Shown here: positions 26,890-35,184 of the stretch, in pieces
How the letters are laid out: each line of letters begins with the position of its first letter
Position numbering within the stretch: the stretch's first letter is position 1
DNA from: Flavivirga amylovorans
Lineage (GTDB): Bacteria; Bacteroidota; Bacteroidia; Flavobacteriales; Flavobacteriaceae
NCBI RefSeq assembly: GCF_030540875.1
Contig: NZ_JAUOEM010000002.1
Span: 650,926-714,925, forward strand
Direction: 5' to 3'
Length of the DNA stretch: 64,000 bases
Made by a program: the position numbers and the translations under genes
The notes under the pieces: model-generated
What the model was told of the DNA's origin: nothing
Database searches by the model: none
The model's input: the letters and a program-made list of their open reading frames with translations, nothing else

Positions 26890-27942
26890 TTATTTTGAGT
26901 ATCTTTCTTTTATAATCTCTTCTACGGGTTTATCGTTAACATACCAACCATTTTCATTAGGATTATTAATCTCTTCATTTGAAAGTATTTTCCATTCCCA
27001 AAAAAAACCTCCAGCAACCCAATCTTCATCCCAAAAAGTATCATAAAAAGCAGTATAACCTCTGTTTTGAGCTTCAAAATTATGATTAGTATTAGAAACG
27101 TTTCCTAATAACCAAGCTTTCCAAGCTGCGTAATCTATACTTCTATACCCGTACTCTGTAAATAAGATGGGTTTATCGTAGGTACAGGACAAGTCTTTAA
27201 GGTTATTCTTTATTGGGTTAAAAGCTTGTTTAATTTCGTTAACAGTAGGTGTCTCTTTATTAACTAAAGGAAAATAGGAGTTTACACCTATATAGTCTAA
27301 ATCCTCCCAAAAAGAAACCGATTGATACTCATCCCAATTGGCTGAATAAGTTAATTTTATATTAGGAAAGTCTTTTCTAATACTAGTAATCAATGTTTTA
27401 AAAAATTGAGGGCGTCTTTTTGTAAATTCTTTTAGCTCGTTACCTATAGACAGTAATTTTACTTCAGGAAATTCTTCGGAGAGTTTTGCAAATTCGTAAA
27501 ACAGTTCTGTATATGTTTTTTCTATGGGCTTCCATTCTTCTTCGGTGTTTACATAAAAATCTCCCCAAAAACCAGAACCATTTACAGTCCAAAAAGACGT
27601 CAAAGGTTTTAACATTATATTATTTATTCCACTTTGTATCATATTAGGAATAACAACTTTCATTAACTCAACTTCATCATTTATATCAAAACATGGATGA
27701 TTATCACATAGCTTTTCCAATTGTACTAAAGGAGATAGTGTTACCCAATTAATATTAGTTTTTTGAGCTAAATCAATTATCTTTCCATCGATTCTAAGCC
27801 TATAAACTTGAAGAATAGAACCTCCATTTATTTTGTCGTTAGTGCTTATTTTTTCAGTAAGGCAATCTTTAGGAAATCCATCATCATCTTTTTCACAAGA
27901 AAAAAAAGCTATGGCAATACAAAATATAAGTAGTCTTTTCAT
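26890..27942 (-). CDS. Glycoside hydrolase-like lipoprotein (GH113-type TIM barrel)
   Basis: 350 residues with a lipoprotein signal (IAIAFFSCEK, Cys16). The barrel has the clan GH-A pattern, with a probable acid/base Glu169 in LLSIGNELKEF and nucleophile Glu263 in ILFTEYGYR. The region around INNIMLKPLTSFW resembles GH113 beta-mannanase-like proteins, but the substrate is not certain. The gene stands alone and is enclosed by perfect inverse boxes GTTATGGGC/GCCCATAAC, so it looks like a mobile cassette. Its stop codon lies directly beside one box. Confidence 0.75.
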   Translation of the reverse strand: MKRLLIFCIAIAFFSCEKDDDGFPKDCLTEKISTNDKINGGSILQVYRLRIDGKIIDLAQKTNINWVTLSPLVQLEKLCDNHPCFDINDEVELMKVVIPNMIQSGINNIMLKPLTSFWTVNGSGFWGDFYVNTEEEWKPIEKTYTELFYEFAKLSEEFPEVKLLSIGNELKEFTKRRPQFFKTLITSIRKDFPNIKLTYSANWDEYQSVSFWEDLDYIGVNSYFPLVNKETPTVNEIKQAFNPIKNNLKDLSCTYDKPILFTEYGYRSIDYAAWKAWLLGNVSNTNHNFEAQNRGYTAFYDTFWDEDWVAGGFFWEWKILSNEEINNPNENGWYVNDKPVEEIIKERYSK

Positions 27943-28208
27943 TTTAAATTATAATCAAAAGCAGTGCCAATTATGTTTATTAGCAATTAACACTATTTTT
28001 TAATTTATGAAAGGTTCATAATTTAATGCGTACTCTTATTAATATTTCCCTATTTCTTTCCTTTTTCATAAAAATTAGTTCTTTTCGTTTTTTATAATCG
28101 CAATGTTCATTTTAATTCTGACTAACGTTTAAATTTAGTATAATTTTCTTATACAAAATTTGACTCGTTAGCTTAAGAAATTAATAGAGTTTTTTTATGT
28201 GGAGAATT
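27943..28208. other. Non-coding stretch upstream of the lipoprotein gene
   Basis: AT-rich leader of the cassette. I see no gene, RNA motif or clear promoter in it. Confidence 0.4.
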
Positions 28209-28520
28209 GCCCATAACGGCAGACTGTCTCAAAACCCAATTTTATAACATATGTATTCGGATACCTGTCTTTAAAAATTTTAAAATACTCAATTCTCAGA
28301 GAGCGAATCTGAGTTTTGAGACAGACTGACGGTTGAGCTATGAATAGTACGGGAGCAAACTAGTGTTTGCTTTCCGCCACGCACATAGCAAAATCTTTTT
28401 GTTTTGTTTTTTCTTTTCCTTGTTTAAAGCAAAATCTCAAAGATTTTGCGGACATCATAAAAATACACAAACCATTCGATTAAGCGCGAAGCCCGTATTG
28501 TTTATAGGTTGTGTTAGCAC
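28209..28520 (-). other. attC-like intergenic site B (interrupted by a MITE)
   Basis: Bounded by GCCCATAAC (28209-28217) and GTTAGCAC (28513-28520). CTATGAATAGTACGGG (28338-28353) can pair with CCCGTATTGTTTATAG (28492-28507) at 13 of 16 positions, so the single strand can fold back as attC sites do. Inside is the hairpin GCAAAATCTCAAAGATTTTGC. A 109-bp element is inserted at 28220-28328. Confidence 0.6.
28220..28328. mobile_element. 109-bp MITE with target duplication ACGG
   Basis: The ends CAGACTGTCTCAAAACCCA (28220) and the inverse of CAGTCTGTCTCAAAACTCA (28310-28328) agree at 17 of 19 positions. ACGG is present directly on both sides (28216-28219 and 28329-28332). It has no coding capacity. 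Removing it and one ACGG restores GCCCATAACGGTTGAGC. Confidence 0.75.
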
Positions 28521-28543
28521 ATGGTTTTTATCTTTTGTTTAAA

Positions 28544-29788
28544 TTATCGTTGTACTGGAAATTCATTAATCCAGTTAAAACCTCTTTTAATAAGAAAGAA
28601 ATCCTCTCTATCTTTTTTTAAACCAGTAATGTTAATAGTATCATTGTTTAAAATACTTTTTAAATATAGAACACTATCTTTTTTCTTATACTCTAAAGTG
28701 AATTTTACATCATCATTAGAATAGGATATTAATGTTAACAATTTAGAAGTTGTGTCAATTTCATGACGCATAGCCATTCCGCTATCATCCATGTTAATAA
28801 TCTTGCTACTTCTCTTGTCTATAATGAGTTTTTTCCATCTTTGCTTATCAGTTGTTAATGGTGGTTTTGAATTACCATTAACAGTAAAATCACTCACATG
28901 GTATAAGCCGTAAAGTGTACTAGGTTCTGCTTTTTCTTTTTTTCTTTTTACGTTTTTATTAATTATATTAAACAGGACAAAACAGATTAAAAACCCTTTT
29001 AAAAAGTAAACCCCATACCTATTAATACCCTTTAGGACATAAGGTTCAATTTGATTAGGAATTGTTGGTTTGTTTAAAAAGAAAAAATGATAGACATTTT
29101 TAATATTTGAACTTATAATAATTAGAGCGATAAAACAGAGATGAAATGAAAGAATTTTAACAGGAACATCAAAAGTCATATTTAATATAAAGACATGCAA
29201 CATTACTCCAAAGGTTATAAACCCTCCCAACAATTTTGTATGCCTGAATAAGAGAAATATTCCTCCCAGAACTTCAATTAAACCGGTAAAAACAGAATAT
29301 GCTTCCGAATATCCCATAAATCGCCATAATAGTAGCATAGGAGATGAATCGCCAAAAGTTCGTGTCAAATCGAAAAAATCTAACTCGGTAAATTGTAAGT
29401 AAAAGATTTTCAAAAAGCCGTAAAAAAACATTATGAAAGCTAAATAATAGCGCAAAGCAACAATTAAATAAGTCCACAAAGATTTTTCATCTCTTTTTAA
29501 CCTATCTAATCCTGACCAAATTAAGATTATAATTAAGGAGCTTAAAAGTCGGGTCGCAAGTAAAAGAAAACCGTAGGTATTGTCCCCGCTTCCAATGAAA
29601 GAGATTTTCTTTTTATAACCAAAGATGAAATTGGCGAATAAAGTAGTGTACTGCTCCCAAAAAGAAGCCACAAATTTTGAAATAGTATCACCAATTCCGA
29701 AAGGAATATAAGAAAATGGAAAAGGAAAAATATAAAGCATTAAGTACACTAAAAGAAATCTAATCGAAATTTTTTTTAACGAATTCAT
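28544..29788 (-). CDS. DoxX-like polytopic membrane protein
   Basis: 414 residues from the ATG at 29788; the open frame above it crosses the attC-like site and is not coding. There are about seven to eight hydrophobic segments up to residue 280. The central four-helix block (about 140-240, YLAFIMFFYGFLKIFYLQF) resembles DoxX/DUF417-type proteins. A hydrophilic C-terminal domain of about 120 residues (TLYGLYHVSDFTVNG...) follows the last helix. The function is unknown. The gene is enclosed by perfect inverse boxes GTTAGCAC/GTGCTAAC, with the start codon 13 bp from the box. Confidence 0.7.
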   Translation of the reverse strand: MNSLKKISIRFLLVYLMLYIFPFPFSYIPFGIGDTISKFVASFWEQYTTLFANFIFGYKKKISFIGSGDNTYGFLLLATRLLSSLIIILIWSGLDRLKRDEKSLWTYLIVALRYYLAFIMFFYGFLKIFYLQFTELDFFDLTRTFGDSSPMLLLWRFMGYSEAYSVFTGLIEVLGGIFLLFRHTKLLGGFITFGVMLHVFILNMTFDVPVKILSFHLCFIALIIISSNIKNVYHFFFLNKPTIPNQIEPYVLKGINRYGVYFLKGFLICFVLFNIINKNVKRKKEKAEPSTLYGLYHVSDFTVNGNSKPPLTTDKQRWKKLIIDKRSSKIINMDDSGMAMRHEIDTTSKLLTLISYSNDDVKFTLEYKKKDSVLYLKSILNNDTINITGLKKDREDFFLIKRGFNWINEFPVQR

Positions 29789-29801
29789 GTTTTTAAACTT
29801 T

Positions 29802-29938
29802 GTGCTAACGTGTTTGTATAAGAATAGTGCGGTTTTGTGTCCGAGGATTTTCCGCAGGAAAATCAGAGTGACCAAAAGAGCACTATCGTTTAGATTTAGG
29901 AATAAACTTAAGCATTATTTTTATACTTTGTTAGCCAC
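29802..29938 (-). other. attC-like intergenic site A (best preserved)
   Basis: Bounded by GTGCTAAC (29802-29809) and GTTAGCCAC (29930-29938), which can pair. Next inside are GTATAAGAATAGTGCGG (29816-29832) and GCATTATTTTTATAC (29912-29926), which also pair with a bulge. The centre folds as a long hairpin around GATTTTCC/GGAAAATC. The last codons and stop of the phosphotransferase gene lie within the site. Confidence 0.65.
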
Positions 29939-30913
29939 AGTTATTTCTTTCTTTTCGTAATATTCTAGCCAAGATTTTATTCTTCCAACAAACATTTTTA
30001 GATAATTTTCAGTCAAAAAAATATTTGACCAATCAAATCTTTGCGCTTGTATTCCAAGATAAAAAACAAAAACAGAAGCTCCAGCTTTCGGAATTAGCCC
30101 AAGTTCCTTTTCCGATAAACTCCTATCTTTTCTATACCCATTCAGGAAACTCTGAACTTTTGATTCATACTTTTCTTTATCCGATTCTATGAAAAAAAGC
30201 TGTTTGCAAAAGTATGCGACATCTAAAATTTGATTTCCATTCCCACAAAAGTCAAAGTCAAAAATTGTGATTTCTCTTTCATCTGTAACAGCCATATTAT
30301 CATACCAAATATCCATATGTAGAATTCCATTTTGAGTATTGTCAAAATCTGTATCTCTAAAATCTTGTCCGAATTCCTTAATGAATTCCATTTCTGGTAG
30401 TTTGTCAGAAAAGAATTGGTTTAAATAATTGTAAGGTTGTTCTACAAGCGATTTTTTATCGTAGGAAACTCGGTTAATAGTTTTATCTGAAGTAAGATTA
30501 TGAATTTTTGCCATTAGAGAACCTATTTCGAGACAAGTCTCATTATCCATAAATCTAATTTTATCACCTTGAGCAAATGAGAAAAGTACAACATACCTAA
30601 TTCCTTCTGGTGCATTTATTTCTTGAATCAATTCTCCATTTTTATCTTGAATAGGAAAGGATACGCTTAAATTATTTTCTTTCAGCAACTTTAAAAGTTC
30701 TATTTCTTCGACGATTTCAGATTTTGTTCTCCAATTATGACTGTAAACTCTTAAAACGTATTTATCTTTATTGTTAGAAAGAAAGTAAGTGTGATTCATT
30801 CCTGTTCTAAATAGTTCACATTTGAAATCTTCTTTCAATTGATACTTATCTTTTATAAACTCGCCCAATTCTTTTGCTGAAAGTGTAGAAGTTATAACTG
30901 GAAATGTTGTCAT
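29921..30913 (-). CDS. Aminoglycoside phosphotransferase-like kinase (APH family)
   Basis: 330 residues of the APH/choline-kinase fold. The catalytic loop reads HMDIWYDNM (His-Asp-...-Asn, with Met for the usual Gly) and the Mg-binding loop ITIFDFDFCGNG. The N-lobe lysine is in YVLRVYSHNW-like context. Family members phosphorylate small alcohols, including homoserine and antibiotics; the substrate here is unknown. It overlaps the GrpB gene by 4 bp and forms one two-gene unit enclosed by perfect inverse boxes GTTAGCCAC/GTGGCTAAC. Confidence 0.82.
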   Translation of the reverse strand: MTTFPVITSTLSAKELGEFIKDKYQLKEDFKCELFRTGMNHTYFLSNNKDKYVLRVYSHNWRTKSEIVEEIELLKLLKENNLSVSFPIQDKNGELIQEINAPEGIRYVVLFSFAQGDKIRFMDNETCLEIGSLMAKIHNLTSDKTINRVSYDKKSLVEQPYNYLNQFFSDKLPEMEFIKEFGQDFRDTDFDNTQNGILHMDIWYDNMAVTDEREITIFDFDFCGNGNQILDVAYFCKQLFFIESDKEKYESKVQSFLNGYRKDRSLSEKELGLIPKAGASVFVFYLGIQAQRFDWSNIFLTENYLKMFVGRIKSWLEYYEKKEITVANKV

Positions 30914-31485
30914 TTTTTGATTGCTAAATTAATTGTTTCGTTAACAAAATTTGTTTTTCCTAAAACGTAAGCTCCTCTATCATTTTTAAATTTAGAAGCT
31001 AATTCAAGTTTCAAGTTTTCGTATTCCTTTGCTCTTTTTTTATTTGTATTTAGATAGTCTCTAAAGTCAATTTGTTCCCACATGGCATTGTCTTTAGGAC
31101 ACATATGAATGTGGAAAATCTGTTCTTTCGTGCCATCAACATTGTATCCTTTTCCAAATGTTGAATATTCATCTATGTTTTCTCTTGCAGGAACTTTAAA
31201 ATGAGAATATCCTAACTCAGCTAATTTGTCAATTAGTTTTTCATCAAATAGTAATTCTTTTGGAATTTCAATCATTAAATCAATGTAGGGTTTGGATTTG
31301 ATTGAAGTAATAGATGTGCTCCCGAAATGCTCAATTCGTAATATTTTTTCTGTTCCAACTTTATCTAAAATCCGTTGTTTTTCTTTTCTGTAAATATTTT
31401 TCCATTCGGGGTTGTGGTCAACCAATTCAATTGGAAAAAGTCTGTTCCAATCCTCTTTCTTTAATTCTTTTAGACTTTTTGTCAT
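30910..31485 (-). CDS. GrpB family protein (nucleotidyltransferase-like)
   Basis: 191 residues of the GrpB/UPF0157 family, recognised by LRIEHFGSTSITSIKSKPYIDLMIE (about residues 46-70), which carries the GS...D pattern of the nucleotidyltransferase fold. The biochemical role of the family is unsettled. The start codon lies 15 bp from the box GTGGCTAAC at 31501, and the 3' end overlaps the kinase gene by 4 bp (ATGA). GrpB and APH genes are common cargo in integron arrays, which agrees with the cassette-like borders here. Confidence 0.85.
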   Translation of the reverse strand: MTKSLKELKKEDWNRLFPIELVDHNPEWKNIYRKEKQRILDKVGTEKILRIEHFGSTSITSIKSKPYIDLMIEIPKELLFDEKLIDKLAELGYSHFKVPARENIDEYSTFGKGYNVDGTKEQIFHIHMCPKDNAMWEQIDFRDYLNTNKKRAKEYENLKLELASKFKNDRGAYVLGKTNFVNETINLAIKK

Positions 31486-31500
31486 TACTATGTTCTAATT

Positions 31501-31509
31501 GTGGCTAAC
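31501..31509 (-). other. Head box of the cassette array
   Basis: GTGGCTAAC, the exact inverse of GTTAGCCAC at 29930. It is followed on the plus strand by a 26-bp perfect palindrome built on GTATAAAGAACAT (31515-31540). It lies between the first cassette and the decayed recombinase, where an attI would be expected. Confidence 0.5.
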
Positions 31510-31589
31510 AATAGTATAAAGAACATATGTTCTTTATACACCCAAATATAGGATATATATAACATATGTTACATATATCTTTTATATTC

Positions 31590-31735
31590 TTAAATATCTA
31601 GAGGGATCTTTATTTTCTTAAAAGTAGTCATGGCAACATGGGGCTAAATCTCCGTTGTTTTGGAAGAGCTGTAACCTAATAAAACTTGAATTTGCCTTAA
31701 AATCAACACCGTCTTCTAAAAAGTGAGTTGGCAGA
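31590..31735 (-). pseudogene. Decayed tyrosine recombinase, C-terminal remnant
   Basis: Joining frames on the minus strand gives THFLEDGVD, then RQIQVLLGYSSSKTTEIY, then HVAMTTFKKIKIPLDI and a stop at 31590-31592. This is the C-terminal catalytic box of Xer/IntI-type recombinases (LLGH...KTTEIYTHV), with the box His changed to Tyr. At least two frame breaks are needed and nothing convincing remains beyond about 31735. It points toward the cassette array (same strand). Integron integrase, phage integrase and Xer-like enzyme cannot be told apart from so short a piece. Confidence 0.75.
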
Positions 31736-31739
31736 TGTA

Positions 31740-32221
31740 TTATAACAACTTATAAAAAGGAGCTTCTATATGTGGAATTATGAATAGACAAGTTTTTAAA
31801 TAATAAAAGTATCATTGCATTATTTAAAACAAAAACATTAAAATATCGAGATATTAATAATTTTCATGAAAAAACGATTCATTTTTACAAGTTGTATTAA
31901 ATAAAGTTTTAGATTTGTGCTATGATAAATTTAAAAAATAAAATACGTTGTTCTGTTCCCGGTTTGCCCGCGCGCAATAGCCGCCGCTGTATCTAATCTT
32001 CCTGATAGCAAAACCAAAACGTAATTTTAATTTTTTCATAGTGTCCAAAATATTTTTTATAGCATTTCAAAATCAAGTTAATTTCTTAGTTAACACACAA
32101 ATTATGCGCCGTATTTTTCCGCGTCGCCCGTAAGGGTGTACTTCAATTTTTGAACTTAGGTGAGTCCAGTTCAGCAATCAAAAAAAGGTTAAAATTCAAA
32201 TAAAAAAATAGATCCAAATAC
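31740..32221. other. Non-coding stretch before the arginine operon
   Basis: About 480 bp without a credible gene. It contains two GC-rich patches in AT-rich sequence (about 31956-32005 and 32104-32135) that I cannot assign. It must hold the promoter of the GNAT-arg operon, but no clear -33/-7 pair was found. Confidence 0.4.
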
Positions 32222-32845
32222 ATGGAGATTGTAATTGCCAATAAATCACATACTAAATACGCAGAAATTATTTGCGAAACCATTGCAGAATCAGCAATGG
32301 TTAGAGGTACAGGTATAGCCAAACGTACCCCTGAATATATTTCGACAAAAATGGAAAATGGTAATGCTGTTATTGCTATAGACGGCGACGTATTTGCAGG
32401 ATTTTGTTATATAGAACTTTGGGGTCATGGAAAGTTCGTAGCGAATTCAGGTTTAATTGTACACCCTAACTATAGAGGTAAAGGTCTTGCTAAAAAAATA
32501 AAGCATAAAGTATTTGAGCATTCAAGAACAAAATTCCCCGATGCCAAAGTATTTAGTATTACTACAGGTTTAGCTGTTATGAAATTAAATAGTGATTTAG
32601 GATACAAACCTGTGACATTTTCAGAATTAACAGACGATCAAACATTTTGGGATGGTTGTCAAACCTGTCAGAACTATGACGTTTTAACACGCACCAATCG
32701 TAAAATGTGTTTGTGTACAGGGATGCTATACGACGGAAAGTCAAAAGAAAAAAAGGAATCAAGAAAAGTAAAAGAAAAGGTTTTTAAAAGATTGAAACAT
32801 ATTAAAGAAACCATGTTTTTAAAAAAGGATAAAAAAGTAAAGTAA
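32222..32845 (+). CDS. GNAT N-acyltransferase heading the arginine operon; candidate acylglutamate synthase
   Basis: 207 residues. The GNAT core is in the first 150 residues, with the acyl-CoA-binding stretch HPNYRGKGLAKKIKHKVFEH (about 80-100) and an N-terminal IVIANKSHTKYAEIICETIAE. A Cys pair (CQTCQNYD) and a Lys-rich tail follow. The stop overlaps the argG start (TAATG), so it is part of the operon. No argA or argJ is seen, and argB, argC, argD, argE and a transcarbamylase are present, so an enzyme that acylates glutamate is missing and this gene fits. The assignment is by context only. Confidence 0.75.
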   Translation: MEIVIANKSHTKYAEIICETIAESAMVRGTGIAKRTPEYISTKMENGNAVIAIDGDVFAGFCYIELWGHGKFVANSGLIVHPNYRGKGLAKKIKHKVFEHSRTKFPDAKVFSITTGLAVMKLNSDLGYKPVTFSELTDDQTFWDGCQTCQNYDVLTRTNRKMCLCTGMLYDGKSKEKKESRKVKEKVFKRLKHIKETMFLKKDKKVK

Positions 32846-34020
32846 TGAAGAAATTAGTAATAGCATATAGTGGCGGATTAGATACATCTTATTGCGCAGT
32901 TAGTTTATCTAAAGAATATGATGTCCATGCAGTAAGCGTGAATACAGGCGGATTCACAAAAGAAGAAATTGGACATATAGAAAGCAATGCCTATAAAATG
33001 GGTGTGACTACTTATAAAAATATAGATGCAGTTGCTACATTTTATCAAAAAGTAGTAAAATATTTAATCTATGGTAATGTTTTAAAGAACAATACTTATC
33101 CACTATCTGTAAGTGCAGAAAGAATTATTCAAGCCATCGAGATTGTAGAATATGCAAAAAGTATCGGTGCAGGATATATTGCGCATGGAAGTACAGGGGC
33201 GGGAAATGATCAGGTGAGATTCGATATGATTTTTCAAACTTTAGCTCCAGAGATTGAAATCATTACACCAATTAGAGATCAGAAATTAACTAGGCAAGAG
33301 GAAATAGATTACTTAAAATCTAATGGAATTGATATGTCTTGGGAGAAAGCACAATATTCAATAAACAAAGGGCTTTGGGGAACTAGTGTTGGAGGATCTG
33401 AAACCTTAGCATCTGAAAAACCATTACCAAGTGAAGCTTATCCATCTCAATTAGAAAAAGAAGGTGAAGAAAAAGTAACACTAACATTTAAAAATGGAGA
33501 GTTTGTTGCATTGAATGGTCAAGAAAATGCACCAGAAGTTAATATTGAACTATTAAATGATTTCGCTTCTGCCTATGCCATAGGAAGAGATATTCATGTT
33601 GGTGATACCATTGTAGGTATAAAAGGACGTGTTGGTTTTGAAGCAGCAGCAGCTTTAATTACAATAAAAGCACATCATTTATTAGAAAAACATACACTTA
33701 CCAAATGGCAGCTTCAACATAAAGAATATTTATCAAGTTTTTATGGGATGCATTTACATGAAGGACAGTATTTAGATCCAGTCATGAGAAACATCGAAGC
33801 CTTTTTACAAAGTAGTCAAGAGCAAGTAAGTGGTGATGTAACAGTGACTTTAAAACCATATCACTTCTCATTAGATGGTATTGTGTCAGAACATGACTTA
33901 ATGAATGCTAAGTTTGGAAGCTACGGAGAAGTCAATAAAGGATGGACTGCAGACGAAGCCAAAGGATTCATTAAAATTATTGGAAATCAAAATAAAATAT
34001 ATCAACAAGTAAACTCTTAA
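32845..34020 (+). CDS. argG: Argininosuccinate synthase
   Basis: 391 residues. It joins citrulline and aspartate with ATP, the penultimate step of arginine synthesis. The N-terminal ATP-pyrophosphatase P-loop is AYSGGLDTSYC (about 6-16), and HGSTGAGNDQVRFD is the citrulline/aspartate-binding stretch typical of the family. The ATG overlaps the stop of the upstream GNAT gene by one base, indicating coupled translation. A 33-bp palindrome and argC follow. Confidence 0.96.
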   Translation: MKKLVIAYSGGLDTSYCAVSLSKEYDVHAVSVNTGGFTKEEIGHIESNAYKMGVTTYKNIDAVATFYQKVVKYLIYGNVLKNNTYPLSVSAERIIQAIEIVEYAKSIGAGYIAHGSTGAGNDQVRFDMIFQTLAPEIEIITPIRDQKLTRQEEIDYLKSNGIDMSWEKAQYSINKGLWGTSVGGSETLASEKPLPSEAYPSQLEKEGEEKVTLTFKNGEFVALNGQENAPEVNIELLNDFASAYAIGRDIHVGDTIVGIKGRVGFEAAAALITIKAHHLLEKHTLTKWQLQHKEYLSSFYGMHLHEGQYLDPVMRNIEAFLQSSQEQVSGDVTVTLKPYHFSLDGIVSEHDLMNAKFGSYGEVNKGWTADEAKGFIKIIGNQNKIYQQVNS

Positions 34021-34034
34021 GGAAAGGAGCTGTG

Positions 34035-34067
34035 AGACCTGTCAGGTTTTTAAAACCTGACAGGTCT
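34035..34067. repeat. Interspersed palindromic repeat, family C (perfect copy)
   Basis: A 33-bp palindrome with arms AGACCTGTCAGGTTTT and AAAACCTGACAGGTCT in the argG-argC gap. A near copy is at 39256 and a diverged one at 4854. Confidence 0.75.
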
Positions 34068-34094
34068 AGCAAACACAGTAATAAATTGTATAAA

Positions 34095-35078
34095 ATGGAA
34101 AAAATAGAAGTTGGTATCATAGGAGGCGCTGGTTATACAGCAGGAGAGTTGGTGAGATTATTAGTGTCGCATCCAAAAACGACTATTAATTTTGTGTTCA
34201 GCACATCCAATGCAGGTAATAAAATTAGTCATATCCATCAGGATTTAGTGGGATCTTTAGATTTGAAATTTACTGATACCGTTAATCCAGATGTCGATGT
34301 GTTGTTTTTATGTTTAGGTCATGGAAATTCAGTAAAGTTTTTAGAAAACAATACGTTTTCAGATAAAACAAAAATTATTGATTTAGGAAACGATTTCAGA
34401 TTAGAAAAAGATACCATTTTTGATGGTAAAAACTTTGTGTATGGTTTACCAGAATTGCAAAAAGAAGCTGTAAAATCTGCTAATTATATTGCCAATCCAG
34501 GCTGTTTTGCAACTGCTATTCAATTAGCATTATTACCATTAGCAGAAAAGAATTTGTTGAATAACGATGTGCATGTTAATGCCGTAACAGGAGCCACAGG
34601 TGCAGGAACATCATTATCGGCAACAACGCATTATACATGGAGGGATAATAACTTTTCGTATTACAAACCGTTTACGCATCAGCATTTAGGAGAAATTAAT
34701 CAATCTGTAAATCAATTACAAAATGATTTTTCATCAGAGATTTTGTTTATGCCAAATAGAGGGAATTTTTCAAGAGGCATTTTTGCAACTCTTTATACGG
34801 ATTTTGAAGGTACGATTGAGGAAGCGATCTCGATGTATAAAGATTTTTATAAAGATGCCAAATTTACCTTTGTTTCAGATGCGGCCATACATTTAAAACA
34901 AGTGGTAAATACGAATAAGTGTATTATACATTTACATAAACACAATAATAAGTTGTTGATTACAAGCGTGATTGATAACTTGTTAAAAGGAGCGTCTGGT
35001 CAAGCGATTCAAAACATGAATTTAATGTTTGGATTTGAAGAAACAACTGGGTTGCAGTTAAAAGCTACCTACTTTTAA
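34095..35078 (+). CDS. argC: N-acyl-gamma-glutamyl-phosphate reductase
   Basis: 327 residues from the ATG at 34095; the 21 codons before it translate the palindromic repeat and are not coding. It reduces the acylated glutamyl phosphate with NADPH. The Rossmann motif GIIGGAGYTAGEL is at about residues 6-18, and the catalytic Cys is in YIANPGCFATAIQL (about residue 137). It is third in the arginine-proline operon. Whether the natural acyl group is acetyl or succinyl cannot be read here; the transcarbamylase suggests succinyl. Confidence 0.95.
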   Translation: MEKIEVGIIGGAGYTAGELVRLLVSHPKTTINFVFSTSNAGNKISHIHQDLVGSLDLKFTDTVNPDVDVLFLCLGHGNSVKFLENNTFSDKTKIIDLGNDFRLEKDTIFDGKNFVYGLPELQKEAVKSANYIANPGCFATAIQLALLPLAEKNLLNNDVHVNAVTGATGAGTSLSATTHYTWRDNNFSYYKPFTHQHLGEINQSVNQLQNDFSSEILFMPNRGNFSRGIFATLYTDFEGTIEEAISMYKDFYKDAKFTFVSDAAIHLKQVVNTNKCIIHLHKHNNKLLITSVIDNLLKGASGQAIQNMNLMFGFEETTGLQLKATYF

Positions 35079-35093
35079 AAAATATTTTAATTG

Positions 35094-35117
35094 TCATTCC
35101 TGCGAAGGCAGGAATCC
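35094..35117. repeat. Interspersed palindromic repeat, family A
   Basis: TCATTCCTGCGAAGGCAGGA with a short tail, in the argC-proC gap; the best preserved family A copy. Confidence 0.7.
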
Positions 35118-35184
35118 ACTTGAAACTAAAAGAACCATGAATAAGATTCCCTCCTTTGAGGGAATGATAAAAAAAAGTATTCAA

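Noticed and set aside
29802-29938. tRNA or riboswitch in the structured gap between the DoxX-like and kinase genes
   Set aside because: The structure is a long imperfect fold-back with end boxes, without tRNA arms or riboswitch consensus; it fits an attC-like site better.
30910-30913. ATGA overlap as a sequencing error joining GrpB and APH genes
   Set aside because: A 4-bp ATGA overlap is a normal coupled arrangement, and both proteins have complete family lengths.
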